The notes: generated by a model from the sequence alone, not told the origin. Positions 43,446-51,764 are shown, counted from the stretch's first letter. The stretch: DNA of 64,000 bases from Guyparkeria hydrothermalis (GCF_023555385.1 NZ_JAJSED010000001.1:1895501-1959500), one strand, 5' to 3'. Program-made: numbers and translations.

Positions 43446-44861
43446 TTACACGCTGTAGTACATGTCGAACTCGACCGGGTGCGTGGTCATCCGCAGCAGC
43501 TGGACTTCCTCGCCCTTGAGCTCGATGTAGGCGTCGATCAGGTCGTCGCTGAAGACGTCGCCACGGGTGAGGAATTCGCGGTCCTCGTCCAGGGCCTTGA
43601 GGGCTTCGTCCAGGGAGAAGGCCACTTCCGGGATATCCTTCTCTTCTTCCGGCGGCAGGTCGTAGAGGTTCTTGCTTGCCGCTTCGCCCGGGTGGATCTT
43701 GTTCTGGATGCCGTCGATGCCGGCCATCAGCATTGCCGCGAACGCGAGGTACGGGTTGGCGGTGGAGTCCGGGAAGCGCAGCTCGACGCGGCGCGCCTTC
43801 GGGTTGGCGACGAACGGGATCCGGATGGAAGCCGAGCGGTTACGGCTGGAGTATGCCAGCTTGACCGGCGCTTCGAAGCCCGGAACCAGACGCTTGTAGC
43901 TGTTGGTTGACGGGTTGCAGAAGGCGTTCAGTGCGCGGGCGTGCTTGATGATGCCGCCAATGTAGTAGAGCGCCATTTCGGACAGACCCGCGTAGCCGTC
44001 ACCAGAGAACAGGTTCTTGCCGTCCTTGCCCATGGACTGGTGGACGTGCATGCCGGAGCCGTTGTCGCCGACGATCGGCTTGGGCATGAAGGTGGCGGTC
44101 TTGCCGTAGGCGTGCGCGACGTTGTGGATCACGTACTTGAGATCCTGGACCTCGTCGGCCTTCTTGACCAGCGTGTTGAACGCGACGCCAATCTCGCACT
44201 GGCCGGCGGTTGCGACTTCGTGGTGATGTACCTCGACGTTCTGGCCCATCTCCTCGAGCACAAGGCACATGGCCTGGCGGATGTCGTGCAGGGAGTCGAC
44301 CGGCGGTACCGGGAAGTAGCCCCCCTTGACGCCCGGGCGGTGGCCCATGTTGCCGTCTTCGTAGACGCGTTCGGCATTCCACGCGGCTTCCTTGGAGTCG
44401 ATCTTGACGAACGAGCCGGACATGTCCGAGCCCCAGCGAACGTCGTCGAGGATGAAGAACTCGTTCTCCGGACCGAAGAAGGCGACGTCGGCCAGGCCGG
44501 AGGACTGGATGTAGGCCTCGGCGCGACGAGCGACCGAGCGCGGGTCACGGTTGTAGCCCTGCATGGTGTCCGGCTCGATGATGTCGCAGATGACGATCAG
44601 GGTCGGCTCTTCGGAGAACGGGTCGATGTTGGCGGACTCGGCGTCCGGCATGAGGATCATGTCCGATGCGTTGATGCCCTTCCAGCCGGCGATCGAGGAG
44701 CCGTCGAACATGACGCCTTCTTCGAAGGTGTCCTCGTCGATGTGGCTGGCCGGGTAGGTGACGTGCTGCTGCTTGCCCAGCGTGTCGGTAAAGCGGAAGT
44801 CGACGAACTTGACGCCGTGCTCTTCCATCATGGTCATGACTTTGTTGGTCGCGTTGGACAT
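43446..44861 (-). CDS. glnA: Glutamine synthetase type I
   Basis: Dodecameric enzyme making glutamine from glutamate, ammonia and ATP. The 471-residue protein has [21 protein letters not shown], the ATP/metal motif [25 protein letters not shown], and the adenylylation tyrosine at about Y400 (NLYDLPPEE), which implies control by GlnE. The ATG at 44861 has GGAGG upstream; a longer frame to 44984 is rejected. Its leader carries a sigma-54 promoter match. Confidence 0.97.
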   Translation of the reverse strand: MSNATNKVMTMMEEHGVKFVDFRFTDTLGKQQHVTYPASHIDEDTFEEGVMFDGSSIAGWKGINASDMILMPDAESANIDPFSEEPTLIVICDIIEPDTMQGYNRDPRSVARRAEAYIQSSGLADVAFFGPENEFFILDDVRWGSDMSGSFVKIDSKEAAWNAERVYEDGNMGHRPGVKGGYFPVPPVDSLHDIRQAMCLVLEEMGQNVEVHHHEVATAGQCEIGVAFNTLVKKADEVQDLKYVIHNVAHAYGKTATFMPKPIVGDNGSGMHVHQSMGKDGKNLFSGDGYAGLSEMALYYIGGIIKHARALNAFCNPSTNSYKRLVPGFEAPVKLAYSSRNRSASIRIPFVANPKARRVELRFPDSTANPYLAFAAMLMAGIDGIQNKIHPGEAASKNLYDLPPEEEKDIPEVAFSLDEALKALDEDREFLTRGDVFSDDLIDAYIELKGEEVQLLRMTTHPVEFDMYYSV

Positions 44862-44960
44862 GGAATCCTCCGGTAGACGTTGAATCTCGAAATGCGGCGG
44901 GCGCGGTGCGCGCGGCGAACTGCCGACATGATCCGCTGATGCCCGACTTGGTGCAAGAAA

Positions 44961-44976
44961 AGCAGAAACCGTGCCG
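44961..44976 (-). promoter_or_regulatory. glnA: Sigma-54 promoter of glnA
   Basis: On the minus strand the 16-mer CGGCACGGTTTCTGCT matches the -24/-12 consensus TGGCACG-N4-TTGCW with only two substitutions and keeps the GG-N10-GC core. Predicted transcription start near 44950, giving an 89-base leader. This fits nitrogen control of glnA. Confidence 0.8.
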
Positions 44977-44979
44977 GTT

Positions 44980-44996
44980 TGCATGACCGGGGTGCG
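44980..44996. promoter_or_regulatory. Weak second NtrC-like site beside the glnA promoter
   Basis: TGCATG-N5-GGTGCG agrees partly with TGCACC-N5-GGTGCA. Centred near -38 relative to the predicted start, an unusual place for an enhancer site. Confidence 0.3.
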
Positions 44997-45137
44997 GTGG
45001 TTTGCGGTTTCGGCCCGGGGGCGTGACCTTGTTCCGCAACTGCCTGATTATGCGCGGCTGTCACGAGCCGCCGCTGTGTGGCCGGTCATTCAGGTCATGA
45101 ATCGGCGAGGGGTCTGCCGGGTACGTCGGCCGCTTCA

Positions 45138-45154
45138 TGCACCAGTAAGGTGCG
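45138..45154. promoter_or_regulatory. NtrC-type enhancer site upstream of glnA
   Basis: TGCACC-AGTAA-GGTGCG differs from the NtrC consensus TGCACC-N5-GGTGCA at one base. Its centre is about 196 bases upstream of the predicted glnA start, a workable enhancer distance. Apart from this site, the sigma-54 promoter and the weak site, the 321-base gap 44862-45182 shows no gene. Confidence 0.65.
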
Positions 45155-45182
45155 ACAGCCATCCGCAACGCACCACGATGAA

Positions 45183-45497
45183 TCACGGCCCGGCCGTGCG
45201 GGTGCCTCGTTGAGGTGGTGTTGCCGAAGATCGGGAGGCCGGGTGATGCGGGCAGTCGACGGCAAGGCAGGTCATGCCCTGACGGCAGGCCTGCGCGCAG
45301 GCAAGTAGTGCCAGCCGTCGGCACAGGGCCGCACAACCGGTCTCGCTGCGGTCGAACAGCTCGGCGGCCGACAGCTTGCCTTCGGCGATGAAGCGGTCGA
45401 GTTCGTCGTAGCGGAAGTCGGCGATCACCTGGTCCTGATCGCTGGCGCGCACCTCGACCCGATCGCCAACAGCTCCGCAGTGGTGCATCAGTCGCAT
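45183..45497 (-). CDS. Cysteine-rich hypothetical protein (intact copy)
   Basis: A 104-residue protein I do not recognise. The first 40 residues (DRVEVRASDQDQVIADFRYD) are conserved at protein level in a broken second copy at 46.9 kb, where many changes are synonymous, so this frame is real. The middle is cysteine-rich (CAALCRR, LACAQACR, CLAVDC) and might bind a metal or cluster. The leader has a run of nine Gs on the minus strand just before the ATG. It follows the first SDR gene, with a perfect inverted repeat in the gap. Confidence 0.6.
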   Translation of the reverse strand: MRLMHHCGAVGDRVEVRASDQDQVIADFRYDELDRFIAEGKLSAAELFDRSETGCAALCRRLALLACAQACRQGMTCLAVDCPHHPASRSSATPPQRGTRTAGP

Positions 45498-45502
45498 GGC
45501 CG

Positions 45503-45511
45503 CCCCCCCCC
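45503..45511. repeat. C9 homopolymer tract before the cysteine-rich gene
   Basis: Nine consecutive Cs (nine Gs on the coding strand) lie 6-14 bases before the ATG, where the ribosome site should be. The other duplicated copy has a G9 run on the plus strand at 46960-46968. Slippage here could alter translation; it is also a place for sequencing error. Confidence 0.6.
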
Positions 45512-45514
45512 GGT

Positions 45515-45548
45515 GAATCGTTACGGTTCGTGCAAACGATAACGATTC
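45515..45548. promoter_or_regulatory. Inverted repeat, possible operator
   Basis: GAATCGTTA (45515-45523) pairs perfectly with TAACGATTC (45540-45548), 16-base spacer. The same element with one G-T change in the left arm recurs in the other duplicated copy, at the matching place after the second SDR gene. It lies upstream of the cysteine-rich gene. Confidence 0.5.
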
Positions 45549-45571
45549 CCGTTCGCGGAAACAATGCCCGC

Positions 45572-46282
45572 TTACCAGGGGATGGTGGTGCCGTCGATGT
45601 CGATGAACCGCCCGCGGTCGGCTTCGCTCAGCTCGGCCATGTTGTGGCGCAGTCCGGCGGCGCTCTGGGCGGTGGTGATCTCGGCGTGCGGGCCGCCCAT
45701 GTCGGTCCATACCGAGCCGGGATGGAGCGCGACGACGTTGATGCCCCGGGGTTCGAGGTCGATCGAGGCGCTCGTGATCACCGCGTTGACCGCCGCCTTG
45801 ACCGCCGCCTTGCTGGAGCGGTAGATGTAACCACCGCCCGAGCCGTTGTCGCCCGTCGAGCCGACCTTGCTCGAAAGAATGCCGATCTTCTTCTCCTCAC
45901 TGCGGGCAACCTGCTCGGCGAACGCCTGCATCACGAGCATCGGCGCGACGCTGTTGATGCGGAACACCTCCAGCCAGACATCGACGTCTTCGACGTTGCC
46001 GAAGGCGGCACCGCGTGGGCTGTAGATGCCGGCGTTGTTGATCAGCCAGTCGATCGATTCGTCCGCCAGTTCGCGGGAGAGCGCATTGATGGCGGTCGGA
46101 TCACCCACGTCGAGTGCGTGGCGTTCCAGCGTGGCCGGAAACTGTTCGGCTAGCTCAGTGAGCTCGGTCGAGTCCACCGGGTGGTGAGCGGTGGCGTGGA
46201 CTCGCCAGCCGTCGTCGAGGAGCTGGCGAGTCAGTTCCAGGCCAATGCCACGGTTGGTGCCGGTGATCAGTGCGGTCTTCAC
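45572..46282 (-). CDS. Short-chain dehydrogenase/reductase, copy B
   Basis: NAD(P)-dependent oxidoreductase of 236 residues, of the CsgA/C-factor-like SDR group. Motifs are TGTNRGIG, LINNAG and the catalytic YRSSK. The start is a GTG at 46282 with GGAGG upstream. Compared with copy A it has about 26 substitutions and a four-residue insertion after YRSSK caused by a 12-bp tandem repeat (45786-45809). Substrate unknown. Confidence 0.86.
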   Translation of the reverse strand: MKTALITGTNRGIGLELTRQLLDDGWRVHATAHHPVDSTELTELAEQFPATLERHALDVGDPTAINALSRELADESIDWLINNAGIYSPRGAAFGNVEDVDVWLEVFRINSVAPMLVMQAFAEQVARSEEKKIGILSSKVGSTGDNGSGGGYIYRSSKAAVKAAVNAVITSASIDLEPRGINVVALHPGSVWTDMGGPHAEITTAQSAAGLRHNMAELSEADRGRFIDIDGTTIPW

Positions 46283-46313
46283 CCGGTTTGCCTCCTGTTG
46301 ATGTCAATCAGTG

Positions 46314-46866
46314 TCATTCGGCGACCCGGAGCACCAACTCGCCTTCCTCGACCTGCACGCGCGCCACGCCGTCGGCCAGCGCCTGCCAGAAACCCGGATC
46401 GTCGTCGAACTGCTCGATCAGGTCGACGCCCTTCAACCCGCCGATCCACGCATTGGGTAGTGGCACCCGGAAAGGCACATGCCGGTGACGATCACGTCCA
46501 GTCGGGTATCGCCGTTGGGCGTGGGCACCTCGCGGACTTCGGCGCCGGCCGTCAGGCGCAGGGTCTGCCCGCCCATCGCCGGGAAATCCGGTGGTAGTGG
46601 CACCAGCAGTTTGACGCTTACGAGATCCCGGGACAGGTCGACGGCCAGGCGGCGGGCCAGTTCGGTGTTGCGGGCGATGATGGCTTCGAGTTCACGCTCG
46701 TCGGAACGCACCTCGCGCGGGCCGGTCGCCTCACGGTATGGCTCGGGCCGCAGACGGCCCTGCGAGTCGAACTCCTCTGCTTGCGGGGCGAAGCGATCAT
46801 CGGCAGGCGCGCGATCGGCCTGGACGCCAAGCGAGGCGAGCCTCTGGTCAAGTGCTGCTCGGCGGC
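46314..46866 (-). pseudogene. Truncated, frameshifted copy of the single-TM protein gene
   Basis: Matches the C-terminal two thirds of the intact gene at 47778-48530 (for example ARRLAVDLSRDLVSVKLLVP). The N-terminal third with the membrane anchor is missing at the duplication junction. A one-base deletion near 46466-46471 shifts the frame; beyond it the other frame continues with PNAWIGGLKGVDLIEQF to a matching stop. Clearly non-functional. Confidence 0.85.
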
Positions 46867-46979
46867 AACGAAGCGATCAAGCTCAGCATGGCGGAAGCTG
46901 GCGATCACCTGGTCGTGATCGCTGGCGAGGACCTCGATCCGATCGCCAAGGGTTCCGCAGGGGGGGGGATCAGTCGCAG
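46867..46979 (-). pseudogene. Fragment of the cysteine-rich protein gene
   Basis: Encodes the equivalent of the first 38 or so residues of the 45183-45497 protein (GDRIEVLASDHDQVIASF), then runs into the membrane-protein fragment. The start codon has become CTG (46977-46979). A G9 tract on the plus strand (46960-46968) lies within the first codons. Confidence 0.75.
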
Positions 46980-47047
46980 TGGGCCTCCGGGAGTCGTTAT
47001 TATTTGTGCAAACGATAACGATTCCCGTTTGTGGGGACAATGCCCGC

Positions 47048-47746
47048 TTACCAGGGGATGGTGGTGCCGTCGATGTCGATGAACCGCCCGCGGTCGGCTT
47101 CGCTGAGCTCGGCCATGTTGTGGCGCAGCCCGGCGGCGCTCTGGGCGGTGGTGATTTCGGCGTGCGGGCCGCCCATGTCGGTGAGTACCCAACCGGGGTG
47201 GAGCGCGACGACGTTGATCCCCAGCAGCTCGAGATCGATCGAGGCGCTCTTGATCACCGCGTTGACCGCCGCCTTACTGGAGCGGTAGATGTAGCCGCCG
47301 CCCGAGCCGTTATCGCCCATCGAGCCGACCTTGCTCGAAAGAATGCCGATCTTCTTCTCCTCGCTGCGCGCCACCTGTTCGGCGAACGCCTGCATGACGA
47401 GCATCGGCGCGATGCTGTTGATGCGGAAGACCTCAAGCCAGGCCTCCACATCGTCGACATTGCCGAAGGCGACGCCGCGCGGCCCGTAGATGCCGGCATT
47501 GTTGATCAGCCAGTCGATCGACTCGTCGGCTAGCTCCCGTGAGAGCGCGTCGATCGCTGCCGGCTCGTGCACGTCGAGGGCATGGCGCTGCAGGGTGGTC
47601 GGGTGGTGTTCGGCCAGTTCGGTCAGTTCGGCCGAGCCCATCGGGTCCCTCGCGGTGGCGTGGACTCGCCAGCCGTCGTCGAGGAGCTGGCGAGTCAGTT
47701 CCAGGCCGATGCCGCGGTTGGTGCCGGTGATTAGTGCGGTCTTCAT
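47048..47746 (-). CDS. Short-chain dehydrogenase/reductase, copy A
   Basis: SDR of 232 residues, nearly the same as copy B. It has TGTNRGIG, LINNAG, and YRSSK directly followed by AAVNAV, without the insertion. Starts with ATG at 47746 behind AAGGAG. It follows the single-TM protein gene by 31 bases and is probably in its operon. This copy lacks the internal 12-bp repeat and is likely closer to the ancestral form. Confidence 0.87.
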   Translation of the reverse strand: MKTALITGTNRGIGLELTRQLLDDGWRVHATARDPMGSAELTELAEHHPTTLQRHALDVHEPAAIDALSRELADESIDWLINNAGIYGPRGVAFGNVDDVEAWLEVFRINSIAPMLVMQAFAEQVARSEEKKIGILSSKVGSMGDNGSGGGYIYRSSKAAVNAVIKSASIDLELLGINVVALHPGWVLTDMGGPHAEITTAQSAAGLRHNMAELSEADRGRFIDIDGTTIPW

Positions 47747-47777
47747 GGATTGCTCCTTGTCTCGATCGGTGAAAGTG

Positions 47778-48530
47778 TCACTCGGCGAGCCGGAGCACCA
47801 GCTCGCCTTCTTCGACTTGCACGCTCTCCACGCCGTCGGCCAGCGCCCGCCAGAAGCCGGGATCGTCGCCGAACTGCTCCACCAGATCGACCCCCTTGAG
47901 TCCGCCGATCCACGCATTCGGCAGCGGCACGCCCCACAGGCTCACGCCGGTGACGATCACCGCGAGGCGCGGCTGGCCGTCGCGGCCGACGACCTCGTGG
48001 ACCTCGGCCCCGGCCGTCAGGCGCAGCGTCTGCCCACCCATGACGGGGAAGTCCGGTGGCAGGGGCACCAGCAGCTTGACGCTGACCAGGTCGCGCGACA
48101 GGTCGATGGCCAGGCGACGGGCCAGCTCCGGGTCGCGAGCAATCAGTGCATTGAGTTCGCGCTCGTCGAAATGCACTTCGCGCGGACCGTCGGTTGGTTC
48201 ATCGTACGGCTCCGGGCGAAGCCGGCCCTGAGCGTCGAATTCGTCCGTGCGGGGAGCGAAGCGATCGCCTGGGCCGTGGCGTGGACCGGAATCGGCGCGC
48301 ACGCCGAGCGTGTCGAGTTTTTGCTCGAGCACCTGTTCTTCCGCCGCATCGAGCTGCACCGGTTCAAAATGCTCCGGGAACAGCACGTAGCGGGCCAGCA
48401 GGGCGCCGACCACCACGGTGACGATCACGGTGCCCAGGATCACCAGGCTCACGCCCAGGCAGCCGAGGCCTCGGCGTGATGGCTGGGGGGCGGACTGGTT
48501 GGTCGAACTGGCAGGTTGCGGATCGGTCAC
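47778..48530 (-). CDS. Single-transmembrane protein of unknown function (intact copy)
   Basis: A 250-residue protein with one N-terminal membrane helix (about 24-50) and an extracytoplasmic domain. Conserved parts, judged from the broken copy, are DERELNALIARDPELARRLA, LLVPLPPDFPVMGG and PNAWIGGLKGVDLVEQF. The build recalls YpmS/DUF2140-like proteins, but I cannot place it firmly. Start is a GTG at 48530 with GAGGAGT seven bases upstream. It lies 75 bases after the outer-membrane protein gene. Confidence 0.75.
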   Translation of the reverse strand: MTDPQPASSTNQSAPQPSRRGLGCLGVSLVILGTVIVTVVVGALLARYVLFPEHFEPVQLDAAEEQVLEQKLDTLGVRADSGPRHGPGDRFAPRTDEFDAQGRLRPEPYDEPTDGPREVHFDERELNALIARDPELARRLAIDLSRDLVSVKLLVPLPPDFPVMGGQTLRLTAGAEVHEVVGRDGQPRLAVIVTGVSLWGVPLPNAWIGGLKGVDLVEQFGDDPGFWRALADGVESVQVEEGELVLRLAE

Positions 48531-48605
48531 GGCGCACTCCTCGAGCGTGATGGCCGCACCCGGTTGCGGCTCATCGAGGGTAGCATGCCGCCGGTTCCCG
48601 GCACG

Positions 48606-49862
48606 TCAGTGCGCGTGGCGATGCCCGCCAAGCGCCAGCCGCCACTGGTACTGAAGATAGAACTGCGTGTACCGCTCACGGCCATCCTCCAGTGCGGCAC
48701 TCACGCGTGCGACCTGGCCCCGAAGTCGACTGGTCTCGCTCAGGTGCCAGGTGGCCGCGGCCGTCCAGCGTCGGCTTTCCCCGGGATCGGTGAGGAGACC
48801 AGTGCGCGCGTCTGGCAGCTCGTTGGTCAGCCCGGCCGCGTCGAAGCGCAGGCCGAGCTCCCAATTCGGGGCAATGCCGTAGATGGCCTGCAGATAGAAG
48901 CCATCCTCGACGAACGTGCGGCTATTGCCGACCGCGACCGGCTCGCTGTTGTGGTGAGTGATCGTCAAATACTTTTCCGCCCGCAGGTATTCGGCCGCCA
49001 GGCGCCAGTCTCCTCGTCCCTGCTGACCGCCGGCCTCGTGGTGGTACACGGCCTCCAGCCCGTACAGCCGTGCGTCGCCGTCAAGCGCATGTTCGTCGGG
49101 CTCCCCTTCCTCGTGGTGCTCCTGGTGGCTGCGGAACAGCGCGGTCGAGGCACCGAATCGGAACCGATGCTCGTCGCCGATGCTGGGTGTGGCCTTCACG
49201 AATGCCGTCCAGAGCCGAGGTGCCTCCGCGCGGTCCGGCAAGTGGTCGGCGTGCGAGACACTGGTCCCAAGGCGTTCGTTCTCGTCACCGCGGAATGCCT
49301 CCACGCCGACATGGATGTCGGGGCGGCCGATCGGCGTGAAGACGGCCTGCAGGCCGATATCGGAGAGGCCGTGTTCGCCCAGCAGGGCGCGATAGGCGAG
49401 ATTCTGGTCGACAAAGTCCCAGGCATGCGGGTGGCGTGCGTTCTGGTAGCCGATGCCCGAGTAGAACCGGCCGGCGGTCAGTTTCACGCCCCGGGGCAGT
49501 TCGGTGGCGACGAAGGCCTCCTCGACGTCCACGGCTCCCGTGTCCGAAACGGTGGCGGTCAGGCGGATTTCGGTGTCGTGATCCAGTGTGCCGCCAACCG
49601 TGATTTCGGTCGGGCGGAGATTGACGCCCTGTTCGAGACCGTGTGTCCCCTCTTCGTGTTCGTGCACGGCGAGTGCGCCTGCGATCTCGTTGAGTGCTTG
49701 GTCACCGTGTCCGTCCTGCGTGTCGTCGTAATAGCTCGCATCCACGGTCACGGCAAGTTCCGGTTCGAAGGCGAGTGCGGTGCCGGGGGCCAGTAGGGAC
49801 AGGGTGGCGAGAAGCAGGGGGCGTGAGCGTGTCGATACGCCCGGGTAAGCAAAAGAGGGCAT
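48606..49862 (-). CDS. Histidine-rich outer-membrane beta-barrel protein
   Basis: A 418-residue protein with a signal peptide cut near TALA|FEPE, then alternating strands typical of a porin-like barrel. Histidine-acidic clusters occur at residues 67-75 (HEHEEGTHG) and about 250 (HQEHHEEGEPDEH), and the C-terminus ends HRHAH. No TonB plug domain is visible. The histidines and the Zur-like box 50 bases upstream suggest zinc-starvation control and metal uptake; this is inference. Could otherwise be a phosphate- or organic-anion-type porin. Confidence 0.72.
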   Translation of the reverse strand: MPSFAYPGVSTRSRPLLLATLSLLAPGTALAFEPELAVTVDASYYDDTQDGHGDQALNEIAGALAVHEHEEGTHGLEQGVNLRPTEITVGGTLDHDTEIRLTATVSDTGAVDVEEAFVATELPRGVKLTAGRFYSGIGYQNARHPHAWDFVDQNLAYRALLGEHGLSDIGLQAVFTPIGRPDIHVGVEAFRGDENERLGTSVSHADHLPDRAEAPRLWTAFVKATPSIGDEHRFRFGASTALFRSHQEHHEEGEPDEHALDGDARLYGLEAVYHHEAGGQQGRGDWRLAAEYLRAEKYLTITHHNSEPVAVGNSRTFVEDGFYLQAIYGIAPNWELGLRFDAAGLTNELPDARTGLLTDPGESRRWTAAATWHLSETSRLRGQVARVSAALEDGRERYTQFYLQYQWRLALGGHRHAH

Positions 49863-49911
49863 GATGAGGAGATCCGTCGGGCCAGGTTATTTAGAGCGGA
49901 ATGAGCGAAAG

Positions 49912-49929
49912 GTTATAACATAACGTTAT
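49912..49929. promoter_or_regulatory. Zur-box-like palindrome
   Basis: GTTATAACATAAC (49912-49924) matches the gammaproteobacterial Zur core GTTATANTATAAC at all but one fixed position. It overlaps a second perfect palindrome, ATAACGTTAT (49920-49929). Lies 50-67 bases before the histidine-rich outer-membrane gene. Confidence 0.65.
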
Positions 49930-49992
49930 TCGTGTCGTCCCTTCGGTTACGCCGTAGCCCATCCGCTTGTGCTGATCTGCTTGCCCCGGACG

Positions 49993-50036
49993 CAGTAAGG
50001 CCGCGCGACCGGTGTCCGGTCAGCGCGGCCTTACTG
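49993..50036 (-). terminator. Long hairpin after gpmI
   Basis: A 20-bp stem interrupted by a single bulged A: CAGTAAGGCCGCGC plus GACCGG pairs with CCGGTC plus GCGCGGCCTTACTG around a TGT loop. It lies 22 bases after the gpmI stop; there is no T-run. Probably ends the his-tat-gpmI transcript or protects its 3' end. Confidence 0.65.
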
Positions 50037-50058
50037 TGCCTGTCGGCTGGGGTGCGGC

Positions 50059-51594
50059 TCAGCTGCTGGGCTTTTCCAGCAACAGCGAGCGTTTCATCTT
50101 CTTCGGCAGCGGCAGGCCCATCAACTCGAGCACGGTGGCGGCGATATTGGCAATGCCGCCACCGGTGCGCAGCCGTACCGGCGTCTGGTCGATGACGATG
50201 CAGGGCACCGGGTACACCGTGTGTTGGGTGTGCGGGTCGCCGGTGACCGGATCGACCATCTCGTCGCAGTTGCCGTGGTCGGCGGTGAGGATGATCGAGT
50301 AGCCCTGTTCGCTGGCGGCATCCACCAGGCGGCCGACCTCGAGGTCGACCGTTTCCATGGCCTTGATCACCGAGTCACGCACGGCGGTGTGGCCCACCAT
50401 GTCGCCGTTGGCGAAGTTCACCAGCACGAAGCCGTACTGCTGCGCCGAGACCGCGTCGATCGCGGCGTCGGCCACCTCGCGGGCGCTCATCTCCGGCTGC
50501 AGATCGTAGGTCGATACCTTCGGCGAGGGCACCATGACGCGGTCCTCACCGGCGAAGGTTTCTTCCTTGCCGCCGTTGAAGAAGAACGTCACGTGGGCGT
50601 ATTTCTCGGTCTCCGCGCAGTGGAACTGCTTGATGCCTGCCTGGCTGATCGCCTCGGCGAGCACGTTCTTCGGCCGTTCCGGCGGGAAGCCGATCGGCGA
50701 AAGGAAACGCGGGTCGTATTCGGTCAGGCAGGTGACGATGATCGGCTGATAGTCGCCGCGATCGAAGCCGGAGAATTCCGCCTGGCCGAGTGCTTCGGTC
50801 AGCTGGCGCGGCCGATCGTTGCGGAAGTTGAAGAAGATCATCGCGTCGGTGGGCGCGAGTGCCTCGAAGCCGTCGAGTACCGCCGGGCGGATGAACTCGT
50901 CGGTCTGGTCGGCCTCGTAGGAGGTGGCCAGCGCCTCGCGGGCATCCGCGTAGCGCGGCCCGTCTCCCCGGACGATGGCATTGAAGGCCTCTTCGGTACG
51001 CTCCCAGCGCTGGTCGCGATCCATGGCGTAGTAACGGCCGCTGATCGTCGCGATCGCGCCGTTGGCATCCGCGAGCTTGGGCTCGATCTGGTCGAGGTAG
51101 GTCTGTGCCGACTTCGGCGCGGTGTCGCGGCCGTCGGTGATCATGTGCAGCAACGGCCGGGCGCCGACCTTCTTCGCCATCTTGATCAGCGCAAGCAGGT
51201 GGCGGACGTGGCTGTGTACGCCGCCGTCGGAGACCAGGCCGATCAGGTGGATCGGGCGGTCCTGGTCGGCTGCCTTCTGCATGGCCTGGCCCAGGGCGGC
51301 GTTGTCGTAGAAGCTGCCGTCCTTGATCGCATCGTCGATCCGCACCAGATCCTGGCGGTTGATCGCGCCGCTGCCGAGCGTCAGGTGACCGACCTCGGAG
51401 TTGCCCATCTGGCCGTCGGGCAGGCCGCAGGCCCGGCCCGAAGCCTCGATCACGGTGTGCGGGTGGTGGGCGAACAGCTCGTCGAGGCGCGGCGTCTCGG
51501 CCAGGCTGACGGCGTTGTTCTTGCGGCTCGGGTTGACGCCAACGCCGTCCATGATGACGAGCAGGACGGGGCGTCGCGGGGCGATGTTGGACAT
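50059..51594 (-). CDS. gpmI: Cofactor-independent phosphoglycerate mutase
   Basis: Mn-dependent enzyme interconverting 3- and 2-phosphoglycerate. The 511-residue protein has the alkaline-phosphatase-like metal sites: VIMDGVG (D16), catalytic S66 in MGNSEVGH, DGRDTAP, and the second site NFANGDMVGH and TADHGN. Full length. Downstream of tatC by 170 bases that hold no recognised gene. Confidence 0.96.
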   Translation of the reverse strand: MSNIAPRRPVLLVIMDGVGVNPSRKNNAVSLAETPRLDELFAHHPHTVIEASGRACGLPDGQMGNSEVGHLTLGSGAINRQDLVRIDDAIKDGSFYDNAALGQAMQKAADQDRPIHLIGLVSDGGVHSHVRHLLALIKMAKKVGARPLLHMITDGRDTAPKSAQTYLDQIEPKLADANGAIATISGRYYAMDRDQRWERTEEAFNAIVRGDGPRYADAREALATSYEADQTDEFIRPAVLDGFEALAPTDAMIFFNFRNDRPRQLTEALGQAEFSGFDRGDYQPIIVTCLTEYDPRFLSPIGFPPERPKNVLAEAISQAGIKQFHCAETEKYAHVTFFFNGGKEETFAGEDRVMVPSPKVSTYDLQPEMSAREVADAAIDAVSAQQYGFVLVNFANGDMVGHTAVRDSVIKAMETVDLEVGRLVDAASEQGYSIILTADHGNCDEMVDPVTGDPHTQHTVYPVPCIVIDQTPVRLRTGGGIANIAATVLELMGLPLPKKMKRSLLLEKPSS

Positions 51595-51764
51595 GTGTCG
51601 TATTCCTTCAGGTTAAGCGCGTTAACGAACGCCTGAACGAATCGGGTGGCGCGTGGCTTCGTGCCGGCACGCGGCGGGCAGCGTGCCATCCGATTCATTC
51701 TGGGGTTCCTTGCCCAGCGGCCCGCATTCGGGCGCTGCGGCGTGGCGAGGCTATCGGGCCGGGA

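Larger units (their letters stand above)
45383..48332. repeat. 1.47-kb tandem duplication
   Basis: Two adjacent direct copies, about 45383-46866 and 46867-48332, with an offset of 1476 bases at the SDR 3' ends and 1464 at their starts. Each copy holds the 5' third of the cysteine-rich gene, a whole SDR gene, and the 3' two thirds of the membrane-protein gene. At the 3' end of the SDR gene only about three differences occur in 140 bases. The junction leaves two pseudogene fragments; the outer ends are intact genes. Boundaries are by eye, within about 10 bases. Confidence 0.85.

Noticed and set aside
46433-46711. A 92-residue protein gene in the duplicated region
   Set aside because: It is the surviving open part of a truncated and frameshifted copy of the 47778-48530 gene.
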